From the NCBI RefSeq assembly GCF_947179015.1, contig NZ_CAMXCM010000001.1, positions 793,387 to 857,386 of the forward strand: 64,000 nucleotides of DNA. The letters run 5' to 3'. The notes beneath the pieces are model-generated. The model was not told the DNA's origin, made no database searches, and saw only the letters and a list, made by a program, of their open reading frames with translations. Shown here in pieces: positions 45,558-54,152 of the stretch (position 1 is its first letter; every line of letters starts with the position of its first letter). Source of the stretch: Commensalibacter communis. GTDB lineage: Bacteria; Pseudomonadota; Alphaproteobacteria; Acetobacterales; Acetobacteraceae. Both the position numbers and the translations under genes were made by a program.

Positions 45558-47732
45558 TTATTTCTTTTGCAAAACACCCAAAGGGTTTTTGGCCTTCTCA
45601 ATGGCACCTTGACAATAATTGGTTGCTGGTTGTGATTGATTAAGAGCATTGATGTTCAAAGAGAAAACTCTCTTTTTATTCATATCAAAAGTCGTATAAG
45701 GTTTTAATAATGTTCCACCAATGCGTATCGGTGCAGAGGCACTAATTGCGCCTAACCTTATATCGGGAATAAAATGAAGATTCATTTTTTGTTCAGGGAT
45801 ATCAAATGTCCCCTGTCCATTAAGTGCAAACTGATTAGTTTGTACTGTTATGGTATCAAAAAATAAATCATTAGGATTAATTTGAGCTCTTAAGGCGATA
45901 CATTGCGTTGATAAAGACTTTTTTAATGGCAATGTTGCCGCAGCTTGACCAATATAATGTTTAAGCCCTTCTGCTTCTAATATACCGTCAGTTCCAAATA
46001 AACCAATTTTCCCAGTGAGTGTTTTTTCCCATTCCTGCCAATTATTACCTGTGGCTGTTAAACTTCCTAAGACTGTTATTTGCCCTGTATAAATATTCGC
46101 AACGGAAAAATAATCTTCTATCCATTTCATTGGAAAGGATGAAGAAACTATTCTAACATCTAACTCTGGCGTTACTTGTTTTAGGGAATAATGAACGTCC
46201 CCTTTAAAATTGCTTTGCTTATTTGCTAATTGTAATTGAGTAAGAGAAAGTTCTCTATTTTTCCAGTCTAAATTACTTGAAAAATTATTAAAAATATTTT
46301 GATCTATTTTTATATTATTACTGAATAATTTACCGTTTATAATAATATTATTAAGTATAAAATTTTTGTTAATATTTTCAAGAGATGCCAAAGTTAAAGG
46401 GAAAGAAGCAATTAACTTCCCAGAATATAGAATATTTTGAGCATTCAGATTTCCGAAATTATTAAAATATTTATTATAGTTTAATAAGCTCAATTCGGTA
46501 GACAAAGAAGGATCTTTCCCCCCTATTGTACCGTCTAGTTTTAGATTGTAATTAGCTGAAGATAATTTTCCGGAAATAGGAAGATTTCCATCTGTTTTAA
46601 ACAAGATATTATCTTGTAGAGTTTTTAATTGGCCAATATTTCCAGACCAGCGAAACATTTTTCCATATAATTGCCCAACAATCTGGGTATTTACATCGGC
46701 GTTCAAATCATTCGCAACGATCTCTGTACTAATTAACTGAAAATCATCAGGAAAAATTGCCGCATTAACCTTACCCGTGTGAAGCTGTAAAAGATCAATT
46801 TGGGGTTTACCTTGAGGATCATTCGCATTCGAGATGTCTCTAAACGAAGTGTTTAATGTAATATTCTCAATCGAAGGAAGATGCGCATGAGGGAAAAGAT
46901 GGTTTAAATCATTAAGATTCAAAATCGTTCCACGAACAATAATATCGTACCCTTTGGCTTTAACGAGGCTTTTTAAAGTTCCGCTAATACGTAAATTTCC
47001 AATATTCTGATTACGAACATATTCGGTTAAGTTGACTTGGAATTTAGCAGGGGGTGTGATCGTGTCATCATTTTCAAGTAATTCAGTTAAATGGCTAATC
47101 CGACCTGCAATTGTGAATTTTGCACGATGATGAGAACCGTTGATATTAAACCTAACTTTATCTGTTTCAAGTTGATTTAATTCAGCTTGTTCGAAGAATA
47201 GATGCGCATTTTTTTTATTAAGCGCGTCATCATACCAACATTCTACATTCTCTAGTTTAACATTATTAAATTGCCATCCCCATTTACGATGAGTGAAATG
47301 TTGTGCCGCAGGTTGATCTGTTTTTTTTATTGTTTCGTTGGGTTGAAGATCCCAATTCTTTTGACCTTGAGCATTACGCTCTAAATGGATTTGGACGTTG
47401 GATAGTTTAATTGATTTGAAATGGATCGTTCTTTGCCATAATGACCATAAATTCAAATCTGCTTCGAGATTTTCTGCTGTGATAAAATGAGGGTTTTTAC
47501 CCCCAGGCATATTTGATAACGTAATATTAGAAGCATGAATTTCAGGCCAAGGAAAAAAATGGATATCTAGGTTTTGTAGTGCTAACTTTCGGCCTGTTTG
47601 TTTTTCTATATTACTGTAAAGCTGATCTAAAATCATCTTACGATCAACAAAATGATTCACAGCAAATAGACTTCCCCCAACAAGGCAAGCTAACACACCA
47701 AAACTACCTAGAATAACCTTTTTTTTACTCAT
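45558..47732 (-). CDS. AsmA family protein
   Basis: A 724-residue protein with an N-terminal membrane segment (about 6-27) and a long periplasmic region of beta-rich repeats. It opens with the AsmA sequence Gly-Arg-Lys-Leu-Ala-Leu-Gln-Asn-Leu-Asp-Ile and ends with the AsmA_2-like region (Gly-Thr-Phe-Asp-Ile-Pro, Pro-Ile-Arg-Ile-Gly-Gly-Thr). AsmA-like proteins help lipid transport and outer-membrane assembly as possible lipid bridges. Its ATG overlaps the stop of the pseudouridine synthase gene by four bases (ATGA), so translation is coupled. Confidence 0.85.
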   Translation of the reverse strand: MSKKKVILGSFGVLACLVGGSLFAVNHFVDRKMILDQLYSNIEKQTGRKLALQNLDIHFFPWPEIHASNITLSNMPGGKNPHFITAENLEADLNLWSLWQRTIHFKSIKLSNVQIHLERNAQGQKNWDLQPNETIKKTDQPAAQHFTHRKWGWQFNNVKLENVECWYDDALNKKNAHLFFEQAELNQLETDKVRFNINGSHHRAKFTIAGRISHLTELLENDDTITPPAKFQVNLTEYVRNQNIGNLRISGTLKSLVKAKGYDIIVRGTILNLNDLNHLFPHAHLPSIENITLNTSFRDISNANDPQGKPQIDLLQLHTGKVNAAIFPDDFQLISTEIVANDLNADVNTQIVGQLYGKMFRWSGNIGQLKTLQDNILFKTDGNLPISGKLSSANYNLKLDGTIGGKDPSLSTELSLLNYNKYFNNFGNLNAQNILYSGKLIASFPLTLASLENINKNFILNNIIINGKLFSNNIKIDQNIFNNFSSNLDWKNRELSLTQLQLANKQSNFKGDVHYSLKQVTPELDVRIVSSSFPMKWIEDYFSVANIYTGQITVLGSLTATGNNWQEWEKTLTGKIGLFGTDGILEAEGLKHYIGQAAATLPLKKSLSTQCIALRAQINPNDLFFDTITVQTNQFALNGQGTFDIPEQKMNLHFIPDIRLGAISASAPIRIGGTLLKPYTTFDMNKKRVFSLNINALNQSQPATNYCQGAIEKAKNPLGVLQKK

Positions 47733-48706
47733 TTTTTAGTCCGTACCGCCGATTTTTCACTTGGAACAACAAAACCTAGATGTTCAAAAGTTTCTTTCAT
47801 ATGTTGAGGCAAAGGGGCCTCTACCAGTAACCGTCCTCCTGATGGATGAGGCATATCAAGTTGACGAGCATGAAGATGTAATTTTTGGGAAAAACCATCC
47901 ATATAAGGCATTTCTTTGTTATATTTTTTGTCACCTAAGATAGGCGCCTTCATTTCAGCACAATGGACGCGAAGCTGATGCATACGTCCTGTTAAAGGAT
48001 ATAATTCAACCAAAGCAAGTTTTCTGGCCGCGAAATCTTTAACTTCATATTCTGTAATTGCACGCTGAGCCTCTTTATTCTTGGCATCAGCTGCCTCGAT
48101 ATGAGAGCCATTCTGATATTCGACTTTCAACAATGGTAAATCGATCCGTCCGCTCAGGGGTGACGGACGACGGGTCGTAATCGCCCAATAGACTTTTTTC
48201 ATATCCCTGCTTCTGAACGCAGCAGCAAGTTTGGCCGCAGCAGCAGGATGACGTGCAATTAATAATAATCCAGATGTGTCTTTATCAAGACGATGCACTA
48301 ATGACGGACGATATTTACTATCAAATTGTAAGGCTTCTAATATCCCATCAATGTGATTTGTGACATTACTGCCCCCTTGTACTGCAATACCAGAGGGTTT
48401 ATTAATAACGAATAAATCATCATCTTGATAAATGATCCATTCTTTTAATTGTTTGGCTAGTTTAGGATCAATTTGTTGAGGTTGCTTTGCTTTCTCATGG
48501 TCGATTTCTACCATAGGGAAGCGAACAATCTCACCTTCCTTTAAATGTGTTGCGGCTTGAACTCTTTTCCCATCGACACGAATTTGTCCTGTACGACACA
48601 ATTTTTGGATTATGCCTTGGGTAATATTAGGATTTTGTCGTTTAATCCAACGATCCAGTCTAACATCGCCGTCTTCTTTTAAAATTGAAATATGTAAAAT
48701 TTTCAT
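47729..48706 (-). CDS. RluA family pseudouridine synthase (RluC-like)
   Basis: This enzyme isomerises uridine to pseudouridine in RNA, probably 23S rRNA by family. From the ATG at 48706 it has 325 residues: an N-terminal S4 RNA-binding domain (RLDRWIKR, residues about 16-75) and a catalytic domain with LVHRLDKDTSGLLLIAR containing the catalytic Asp, plus LTGRMHQLRVH. A start at 48736 would add ten residues inside rarA. The chosen ATG shares four bases with the rarA stop (ATGA), the usual coupling arrangement. The exact rRNA target is not predicted. Confidence 0.92.
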   Translation of the reverse strand: MKILHISILKEDGDVRLDRWIKRQNPNITQGIIQKLCRTGQIRVDGKRVQAATHLKEGEIVRFPMVEIDHEKAKQPQQIDPKLAKQLKEWIIYQDDDLFVINKPSGIAVQGGSNVTNHIDGILEALQFDSKYRPSLVHRLDKDTSGLLLIARHPAAAAKLAAAFRSRDMKKVYWAITTRRPSPLSGRIDLPLLKVEYQNGSHIEAADAKNKEAQRAITEYEVKDFAARKLALVELYPLTGRMHQLRVHCAEMKAPILGDKKYNKEMPYMDGFSQKLHLHARQLDMPHPSGGRLLVEAPLPQHMKETFEHLGFVVPSEKSAVRTKK

Positions 48707-50037
48707 ACAGAACGCTTTTTTCTTAGTTGATTCCAATGGGATAGTCGTTGGGCAATAGTTTCTTCTACGCCACGATTGGTCGGTGTGTAAAATTGTTGAG
48801 TTTGCATTTCGTCGGGAAAGTAATTTTGACCAGAAAAACCTTCCTCTGTGTTATGATCGTATTCATATCCTTTGCCATACCCCAGATCTTTCATCATTGC
48901 TGTCGGAGCATTTAGGATATGTGCTGGCGGCATGAAACTCCCTGTTTTTTTTGCAACTGCTCTTGCCTCATTATAAGCCTTGTATACGGCATTGGATTTT
49001 GGTGCTGTGGCTAAATATACAACAAGTTCAGCCAAAGCAACCTCTCCTTCTGGTGATCCAAGCCGTTCATAAGTTTCCCATGCCGCAATTGCAAGGGTTA
49101 ACGCGTTTGGTGATGCCAGACCAACATCTTCAGCTGCAAAACGGGTTAATCGGCGGGCAATATATCTTGGGTCTTCACCGCCTTCAAGCATACGTGCAAA
49201 CCAATATAGAGCAGCGTCAGGATCAGAACCTCGTAAAGACTTATGCAATGCTGAAATTAAATTGTAATGCCCATCACGATTGCGGTCATATAAACTGGCT
49301 CTGCGGCTTAAAATGCGTGTCAGGTCTTTACTATCTAAAATGGAATTCGTGGCGTGTAAAGTAATTTGTTCAACCATATTTAATAAATATCGTCCATCAC
49401 CATCAGCCATAGAGATCAAATCTGTACGTGCATTTTCAGACAATGGAAGTGTTTGGTGTAATTGTTGTTCTGCCCGTGTCAATAATAGGTTTAATGCAAT
49501 TTCATTTAAACGCTTTAAAACGAGAACCTGACATCTTGATAAAAGCGCACTATTAAGTGTAAATGATGGATTTTCAGTAGTTGCGCCAATCAAGATAATG
49601 CTGCCATCTTCGACAACAGGTAAAAAACCATCCTGTTGAGCCCGATTAAAACGATGAATTTCATCAACGAATAATAAAGTGCTGCGCCCTGAGTGATTAC
49701 GAAATCTTAACGCCTCGTCGAATGCCTTTTTAAGATCGCTTACGCCTGAAAAAATAGCAGAAATTTGAATAAAATGTAGGTTTGTTTCTTGGGCTAGGAT
49801 TCGTGCAATTGTCGTTTTTCCAGTTCCAGGATTTCCCCACAAAATTAAACTGGACAAGGACCGATGGGTTAACATGTTCGTTAAAATCCCATCTGCTCCT
49901 ATTAAATGATCTTGTCCAATAACTTCTTCAAGTGTTTTTGGTCGCAGAACATCAGCTAAGGGGGAATGATCCTTGGCTGAGGTTGTAACGGATGACGGCT
50001 TTTTATCAAAAGCATTTTCAGAGCCAAATAAATCCAT
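48703..50037 (-). CDS. rarA: Replication-associated recombination protein A
   Basis: RarA (MgsA) is a AAA+ ATPase related to the clamp-loader family that acts at stalled replication forks. The 444-residue protein has Walker A WGNPGTGKTT, Walker B LLFVDEIHRF, sensor 1 GATTENPSF and the RarA C-terminal tetramerisation domain (SALHKSLRGSDPDAALYW). I start at the ATG at 50037; a TTG two codons upstream (50043) is also possible. It is the first gene of the rarA/pseudouridine synthase/AsmA/ATP12 operon. Confidence 0.95.
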   Translation of the reverse strand: MDLFGSENAFDKKPSSVTTSAKDHSPLADVLRPKTLEEVIGQDHLIGADGILTNMLTHRSLSSLILWGNPGTGKTTIARILAQETNLHFIQISAIFSGVSDLKKAFDEALRFRNHSGRSTLLFVDEIHRFNRAQQDGFLPVVEDGSIILIGATTENPSFTLNSALLSRCQVLVLKRLNEIALNLLLTRAEQQLHQTLPLSENARTDLISMADGDGRYLLNMVEQITLHATNSILDSKDLTRILSRRASLYDRNRDGHYNLISALHKSLRGSDPDAALYWFARMLEGGEDPRYIARRLTRFAAEDVGLASPNALTLAIAAWETYERLGSPEGEVALAELVVYLATAPKSNAVYKAYNEARAVAKKTGSFMPPAHILNAPTAMMKDLGYGKGYEYDHNTEEGFSGQNYFPDEMQTQQFYTPTNRGVEETIAQRLSHWNQLRKKRSV

Positions 50038-50095
50038 AGGCAATTTATTGTGCTCTGATTATAAAACGAAGTAAATTATTCATAAATCCAATAGA

Positions 50096-50350
50096 TTATT
50101 TTGCGTGAACATTGCCATAAGAAGCTGCACCAAGACCAGGGCAGCTGCAAGGTGAACCCAACGGCACAGGATAAGGCGTATTACAAGAATAAGTTCCCGC
50201 TTTACAAGCACTTCCATACCCTGCTTTTGATTCTGTGCCGGGAGGCACAGGGGTTCCTGCTGTCCCTGTGCATGCAGCAAGCAAAAACAGTGAACCAAGT
50301 AATGAGGTTTTAATTCCTAAAAGAACAGTTTTTTTATTATTCATAGACAT
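50096..50350 (-). CDS. Small Cys-rich putative lipoprotein
   Basis: An 84-residue protein with a lipoprotein signal peptide ending in the lipobox Leu-Ala-Ala-Cys27. The mature part is rich in Gly, Pro, Thr and Ser and contains four further Cys at 49, 56, 68 and 70, which could form disulphides in the periplasm. The ATG at 50350 has a GGAG six bases upstream, which decides the start over the upstream in-frame codon at 50362. I do not recognise a family. Same strand as rarA, 58 bp upstream of it, and next to an AT-rich intergenic region. Confidence 0.65.
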   Translation of the reverse strand: MSMNNKKTVLLGIKTSLLGSLFLLAACTGTAGTPVPPGTESKAGYGSACKAGTYSCNTPYPVPLGSPCSCPGLGAASYGNVHAK

Positions 50351-50468
50351 TTTATACTCCACTACAAATCAAAATTTGATAACAAGTTAAGATAGCATAT
50401 AATTCTTTTTTCAATAAAATTTTTTTTGTTCATTTATATTTTTTATAAATAATGAGTGTTAATAAAAG

Positions 50469-50514
50469 TTATCCACATATTGGGGGATAAGCTTGAGGAA
50501 TAACCTGTGTATGA
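50469..50514. promoter_or_regulatory. DnaA-box cluster
   Basis: TTATCCACA at 50469-50477 matches the DnaA consensus exactly. TGTGTATGA at 50506-50514 is the complement of TCATACACA, one mismatch from TTATNCACA. GGATAA at 50485-50490 mirrors the first six bases of the box. One exact site is expected about once by chance in a window of this size, so the cluster rather than the single site carries the weight. Confidence 0.45.
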
Positions 50515-50599
50515 CGAAAGGATAATAATAGAATGAATTGTATAAAAACAAAAAAAATGGTTTAAGTTAATATAAAATAACAATTATTTATTGATATCA

Positions 50600-50636
50600 A
50601 AAATTGGATAATTAACATTTTATAATATCCAATTTT
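50600..50636. repeat. 11-bp inverted repeat in the AT-rich region
   Basis: AAAATTGGATA (50600-50610) is the exact reverse complement of TATCCAATTTT (50626-50636), with 15 bases between. It is 59 bp upstream of the small exported protein gene and could be an operator or part of an origin-like structure. Confidence 0.5.
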
Positions 50637-50694
50637 AATTCTTATATCGAAATCAATAAAATAATAAATTAATAATATAATAAGGATACGAATA

Positions 50695-51072
50695 ATGAGA
50701 AAAAGAATTTGGTTTAATCTGTTTTTATGTTCTTTTATTGTAACAAGCCCTGTTTTTGCTCAAACGAACGATAAAAAAGCAGTTTTTCTTTTGGATAGTC
50801 ATTTGCAAATCTTGTTCAAAGTTCTAAATTCTAAACCAGATATAATCAGTAAAACATGTATGGATAGTTTAAAAAAATTACGAGCTTTGAAAGAACAAAT
50901 TAAAAGAACACCAAGTGACTCAGATACACAACAAGATATTAATATTGCAATGTTAAAAGATCTATATACGAATTCTATACAATTTTGCACTACAGATGTT
51001 CAGAATATTTGTAGTCATAGAGTGGAACCTAATATAAGAATTGAATGTAAAAATCTATCATTTCAAAATTAG
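50695..51072 (+). CDS. Small exported protein of unknown function
   Basis: A 125-residue protein with a clear Sec signal peptide (basic Arg-Lys-Arg start, hydrophobic core, cleavage after Val-Phe-Ala at residue 22). The mature 103 residues are helical and hydrophilic with Cys at 55, 98, 106 and 118, enough for two disulphides in the periplasm. An AAGGA-type ribosome site precedes the ATG. I do not recognise a family and neighbours give no functional hint. A hairpin follows the stop. Confidence 0.65.
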   Translation: MRKRIWFNLFLCSFIVTSPVFAQTNDKKAVFLLDSHLQILFKVLNSKPDIISKTCMDSLKKLRALKEQIKRTPSDSDTQQDINIAMLKDLYTNSIQFCTTDVQNICSHRVEPNIRIECKNLSFQN

Positions 51073-51101
51073 AAAGAAAAGAAATCCTCTTTTTTCTAAT
51101 T
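51067..51101 (+). terminator. Hairpin overlapping the stop of the exported-protein gene
   Basis: AATTAGAAA (51067-51075) pairs with TTTCTAATT (51093-51101), and the stem extends inward with a G:T and A:T pairs toward CTCTTTTTT. The left arm includes the stop codon. It probably terminates this short transcript. Confidence 0.5.
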
Positions 51102-51327
51102 CAAATTTAAATTGAACTTCAACCATACTCATAAATGGTCTTAAAATGATAACCACAATGCCGATCAGTGGATCGATATAAGTTCTAATTTTAACGTTCT
51201 TCTCAACCGAGGATTTTTCATTACATTAATTTATTTATCAAATAAATAAGCAGCAGCATGCCACCTATTTACTTAATGTTTTTAATTCTTTTGGAAATAG
51301 TGAGATATAATTACTGAATAAAAATTT

Positions 51328-52539
51328 CTATTTATTAGTAAATTTTAAAACCTCTTTCAACATTATATATTCTTCGTTTGTTGGAATTGTTTGTATTAAA
51401 ATCTTACTTTCTGGCTTGCTGATAGTTACAGCACCAGATTGGTTAGCTTCGTCATCGATGCTTACGCCCAACCAATTCAAAGTTTTACAAACTTCGTATC
51501 GTAAAGAAGGTGAATGTTCACCAATACCAGCTGTGAAAATAATCCCATCGACCCCTTTTAAAGAAGCAATTAGTCGACCGATTTCGCCAACTAGTCGATA
51601 AGTGAATAAATCTAGAGCTTGTTGGGCATATTCTGATTTAGCACCGTTTGTTTTAATTTCATGAATGATATCACGCATGTCGCTGGAAAGCTCTGAAACA
51701 CCTAATAAACCTGACTTTTTCCAAATTAAATCTTGGATTTCATCAGGAGAAAGTTTTTCTTCTTGCAACATATATAAAATAATCGCCGCATCCATTTTTC
51801 CGCAGCGCGTTCCCATCACCAAGCCATCAAGAGGTGTAAAACTCATAGAGGTGTCGACACATTTACCATTTTTAATAGCTGTGACGCTGGCACCATTTCC
51901 TAAATGGGCAACAATGACTTTACCAGTTGCCAAAGGTGAATTTGTTTCCTGTAAATAATGAACGATATATTGATACGATAGCCCATGAAAACCGTAACGC
52001 CTTACCCCATCATCAAAATATTTCCTTGGTAATGCAAAGCGCTTTGCATAATCAGGCATTGTGGCATGAAAGGCAGTATCGAAACAAGCAACCTGGGGTA
52101 TCTCAGGGTTTTTGTTCAACATGACACGTAATGGAGATAGGCTTCCAGGTTGATGCAGTGGAACAAAAGGAGTTAACGCTTTTAAATCTTCATACACGCT
52201 GTCATTTGCTAAAGCGGGTGCAGAATATTTTGCTCCGCCATGCACAAAGCGATGGCCGATGCCAATAATTGTATCATCACCAAGATGATGAAATAACCAT
52301 TCAATTGTTTCATCAAAAAGTTTATCTCTGGCAGAAGGTTTAAATAATTCAGGATCTGTCCAATTCTTTTCAAAGATGATCTCTTTGTTATCATTTTTTA
52401 TTATAAGATGGGGTTTGGTTCCTATTCCTTCTAATAACCCATTAGCACTACTTACAAATTCTTTATCTGTATTTTCACGATACAGAGAGAATTTAAGACT
52501 AGATGAACCTGCATTAATAATTAATACTGAATCTGCCAT
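51328..52539 (-). CDS. ackA: Acetate kinase
   Basis: AckA interconverts acetate plus ATP with acetyl phosphate. The 403-residue protein has all ASKHA landmarks: NAGSSSLKF at residues 9-17, GHRFVHGG, a CFDTAFHATMP segment, VAHLGNGASVTA, and SMSFTPLDGLVMGTR. Length is normal (about 400). No phosphotransacetylase or phosphoketolase gene is adjacent, so its metabolic partner lies elsewhere. It is monocistronic by position, 187 bp from smpB. Confidence 0.96.
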   Translation of the reverse strand: MADSVLIINAGSSSLKFSLYRENTDKEFVSSANGLLEGIGTKPHLIIKNDNKEIIFEKNWTDPELFKPSARDKLFDETIEWLFHHLGDDTIIGIGHRFVHGGAKYSAPALANDSVYEDLKALTPFVPLHQPGSLSPLRVMLNKNPEIPQVACFDTAFHATMPDYAKRFALPRKYFDDGVRRYGFHGLSYQYIVHYLQETNSPLATGKVIVAHLGNGASVTAIKNGKCVDTSMSFTPLDGLVMGTRCGKMDAAIILYMLQEEKLSPDEIQDLIWKKSGLLGVSELSSDMRDIIHEIKTNGAKSEYAQQALDLFTYRLVGEIGRLIASLKGVDGIIFTAGIGEHSPSLRYEVCKTLNWLGVSIDDEANQSGAVTISKPESKILIQTIPTNEEYIMLKEVLKFTNK

Positions 52540-52726
52540 TCACAAAAACCTTACTAGAAAAATCTATAATATCTAGAGTATGCTTAATTACAGAAAATTA
52601 TTGAAGAGTCTAAACTTGTTTTATATATGTATAATAATTAAGCTAAACTCTCAATTTTCTCTTCATTATGATCTCTGATTTATGATGAAACTTTATTTGA
52701 TTTTTGTCAAAATTTTCTTAGAGAAA

Positions 52727-53209
52727 TTAGTTTTTATTTCTCAATAGTCTTGCTTTATCTCTTTTCCAATCACGATCGGCAATGGCTTGGCGTTTATCTG
52801 TTTTCTTTTTACCTTGACCCAGACCCAAAGATACTTTTGCAATTCCTCTGGAATTAAAAAAAATATCTAATGGAACCAATGTCATCCCTTCTCTGGTAAT
52901 ACTACCTAGTAATTTATTAATTTGCTTTTGATGCAATAATAATTTTCGAGGAGCTCTGGGATCAAACTTTGAAAAAACGCCCCCTTGATATTCAGGGATA
53001 TAGCTGTTGAACAGCCATATCTCACCATCTCTCTCACCCGCAAAGGATTCGTTAATGGTTGCTCTGCCATGTCGTAAGCTTTTAACTTCTGGCCCTTTAA
53101 GCATAATGCCCGCTTCAATTTTTTCGATAATCGAATAATTGAACGTAGCTTTGCGGTTTTTAGCGACATTTCCAAAAGAAATTAAGTTATTCTTTTTCTT
53201 CTCAGCCAT
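52727..53209 (-). CDS. smpB: SsrA-binding protein SmpB
   Basis: SmpB binds tmRNA and delivers it to stalled ribosomes for trans-translation. The 160-residue protein shows the family pattern: Asn-Arg-Lys-Ala-x-Phe-x-Tyr in the N-terminal beta barrel, a Gly-x-Glu-Val-Lys-Ser-Leu-Arg segment, and a basic C-terminal tail with Lys-Lys-x-Asp-Lys-Arg-Gln followed by Asp-Trp-Lys-Arg-Asp-Lys-Ala-Arg. It is 4 bp downstream of dapA, the order seen widely in Alphaproteobacteria. The ssrA gene itself is not in the adjacent gap. Confidence 0.96.
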   Translation of the reverse strand: MAEKKKNNLISFGNVAKNRKATFNYSIIEKIEAGIMLKGPEVKSLRHGRATINESFAGERDGEIWLFNSYIPEYQGGVFSKFDPRAPRKLLLHQKQINKLLGSITREGMTLVPLDIFFNSRGIAKVSLGLGQGKKKTDKRQAIADRDWKRDKARLLRNKN

Positions 53210-53213
53210 TCAT

Positions 53214-54104
53214 TTAACCTATTAATCCAACGGTCTTCAAAGCTTTGTTTACTTTTTCCCGAGAAGCTTCTGTAATAGGAGCTAATGGAAGACGACAAGT
53301 TTCGTTTGTTAATCCCAAGACTGAGGCTGCATATTTTACAGGTGCAGGATTGCTTTCACAGAACATTGCATCATGAAGAACAGATAAAAGATCTTGCAGT
53401 GCAATTGCTTCACTCACATTACCATTTTTCCATGCTTTGTGCATTTCTGCGCAAAGTTTAGGTGCTACGTTTGCAGTGACACTAATACATCCATTACCAC
53501 CTGCAGCTAAATAAGAAACAGCTGTTCCATCTTCACCAGAAAGCAAGTTAAAACGTTTTTTAATGGCTCTGCGTTCTTGAATAGGACGAACTAAATTTGC
53601 TGTTGCATCTTTTACACCCACAATATAAGGATTTTCGGCTAAACGAGCCATTGTTTCAACGGACATATCAATGACCGAACGTCCAGGAATATTATAAATA
53701 TAAATTGGAAATTCAGCTTCGTTCGCAATGGCAGTATAGTGTAAGAACAACCCTTCTTGAGTTGGTTTATTATAATAAGGGGTTACCACCAACGCCGCAT
53801 TTGCTCCGATTTCTTTAGCGAACTTAGCCATTTCTATGGCTTCATCGGTACAATTTGATCCAGCACCAGCCAAGACTGGAACGCGTCCTCCGGAAACCTT
53901 AACTGCTATTTCAACAATTTTTTTATGTTCTTCATGAGATAATGTCGGGCTTTCCCCTGTTGTGCCAACGGGTACTAATGCAGAGGTGCCTTCTTGAATT
54001 TGCCAATCAACAAATTTCTCAAATGCTTTCACATCCAGTGAACCATCAAGATTCATAGGGGTAATTAATGCTGTTAATGAGCCCTCTAGCCAAATATTCG
54101 TCAT
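53214..54104 (-). CDS. dapA: 4-hydroxy-tetrahydrodipicolinate synthase
   Basis: DapA condenses pyruvate with aspartate semialdehyde in the lysine/diaminopimelate pathway. The 296-residue TIM-barrel protein has GTTGESPTLSHEEH (around residues 48-61), a Tyr-Asn-Ile-Pro-Gly-Arg segment with the catalytic Tyr, and Val-Gly-Val-Lys-Asp-Ala-Thr-Ala-Asn with the Schiff-base Lys. Length is standard. It is in an operon-like string kdsB-pheA-dapA-smpB. Confidence 0.96.
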   Translation of the reverse strand: MTNIWLEGSLTALITPMNLDGSLDVKAFEKFVDWQIQEGTSALVPVGTTGESPTLSHEEHKKIVEIAVKVSGGRVPVLAGAGSNCTDEAIEMAKFAKEIGANAALVVTPYYNKPTQEGLFLHYTAIANEAEFPIYIYNIPGRSVIDMSVETMARLAENPYIVGVKDATANLVRPIQERRAIKKRFNLLSGEDGTAVSYLAAGGNGCISVTANVAPKLCAEMHKAWKNGNVSEAIALQDLLSVLHDAMFCESNPAPVKYAASVLGLTNETCRLPLAPITEASREKVNKALKTVGLIG

Positions 54105-54152
54105 GGAAGCAATCCTTTATATATTCACTTTGTAATTTATATCATAAAAAAA

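Larger units (their letters stand above)
50351..50694. other. AT-rich intergenic region with DnaA-box-like sites
   Basis: This 344-bp stretch between divergent small genes holds no gene I can support. It has a perfect DnaA box (TTATCCACA, 50469-50477), a nearby near-match on the other strand (50506-50514), inverted TTATCC/GGATAA, an 11-bp inverted repeat, and about 170 bp of almost pure A/T. See the origin-like finding. Confidence 0.6.

Noticed and set aside
48703-48736. Longer start for the RluA-type gene at 48736
   Set aside because: It would overlap rarA by more than 30 bases; the ATGA overlap at 48706 is the normal coupling and leaves the S4 domain intact.
50080-50298. Alternative minus-strand frame overlapping the Cys-rich lipoprotein
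   Set aside because: It overlaps most of the lipoprotein gene in another frame but lacks a signal sequence and a ribosome site; the lipoprotein frame has both.
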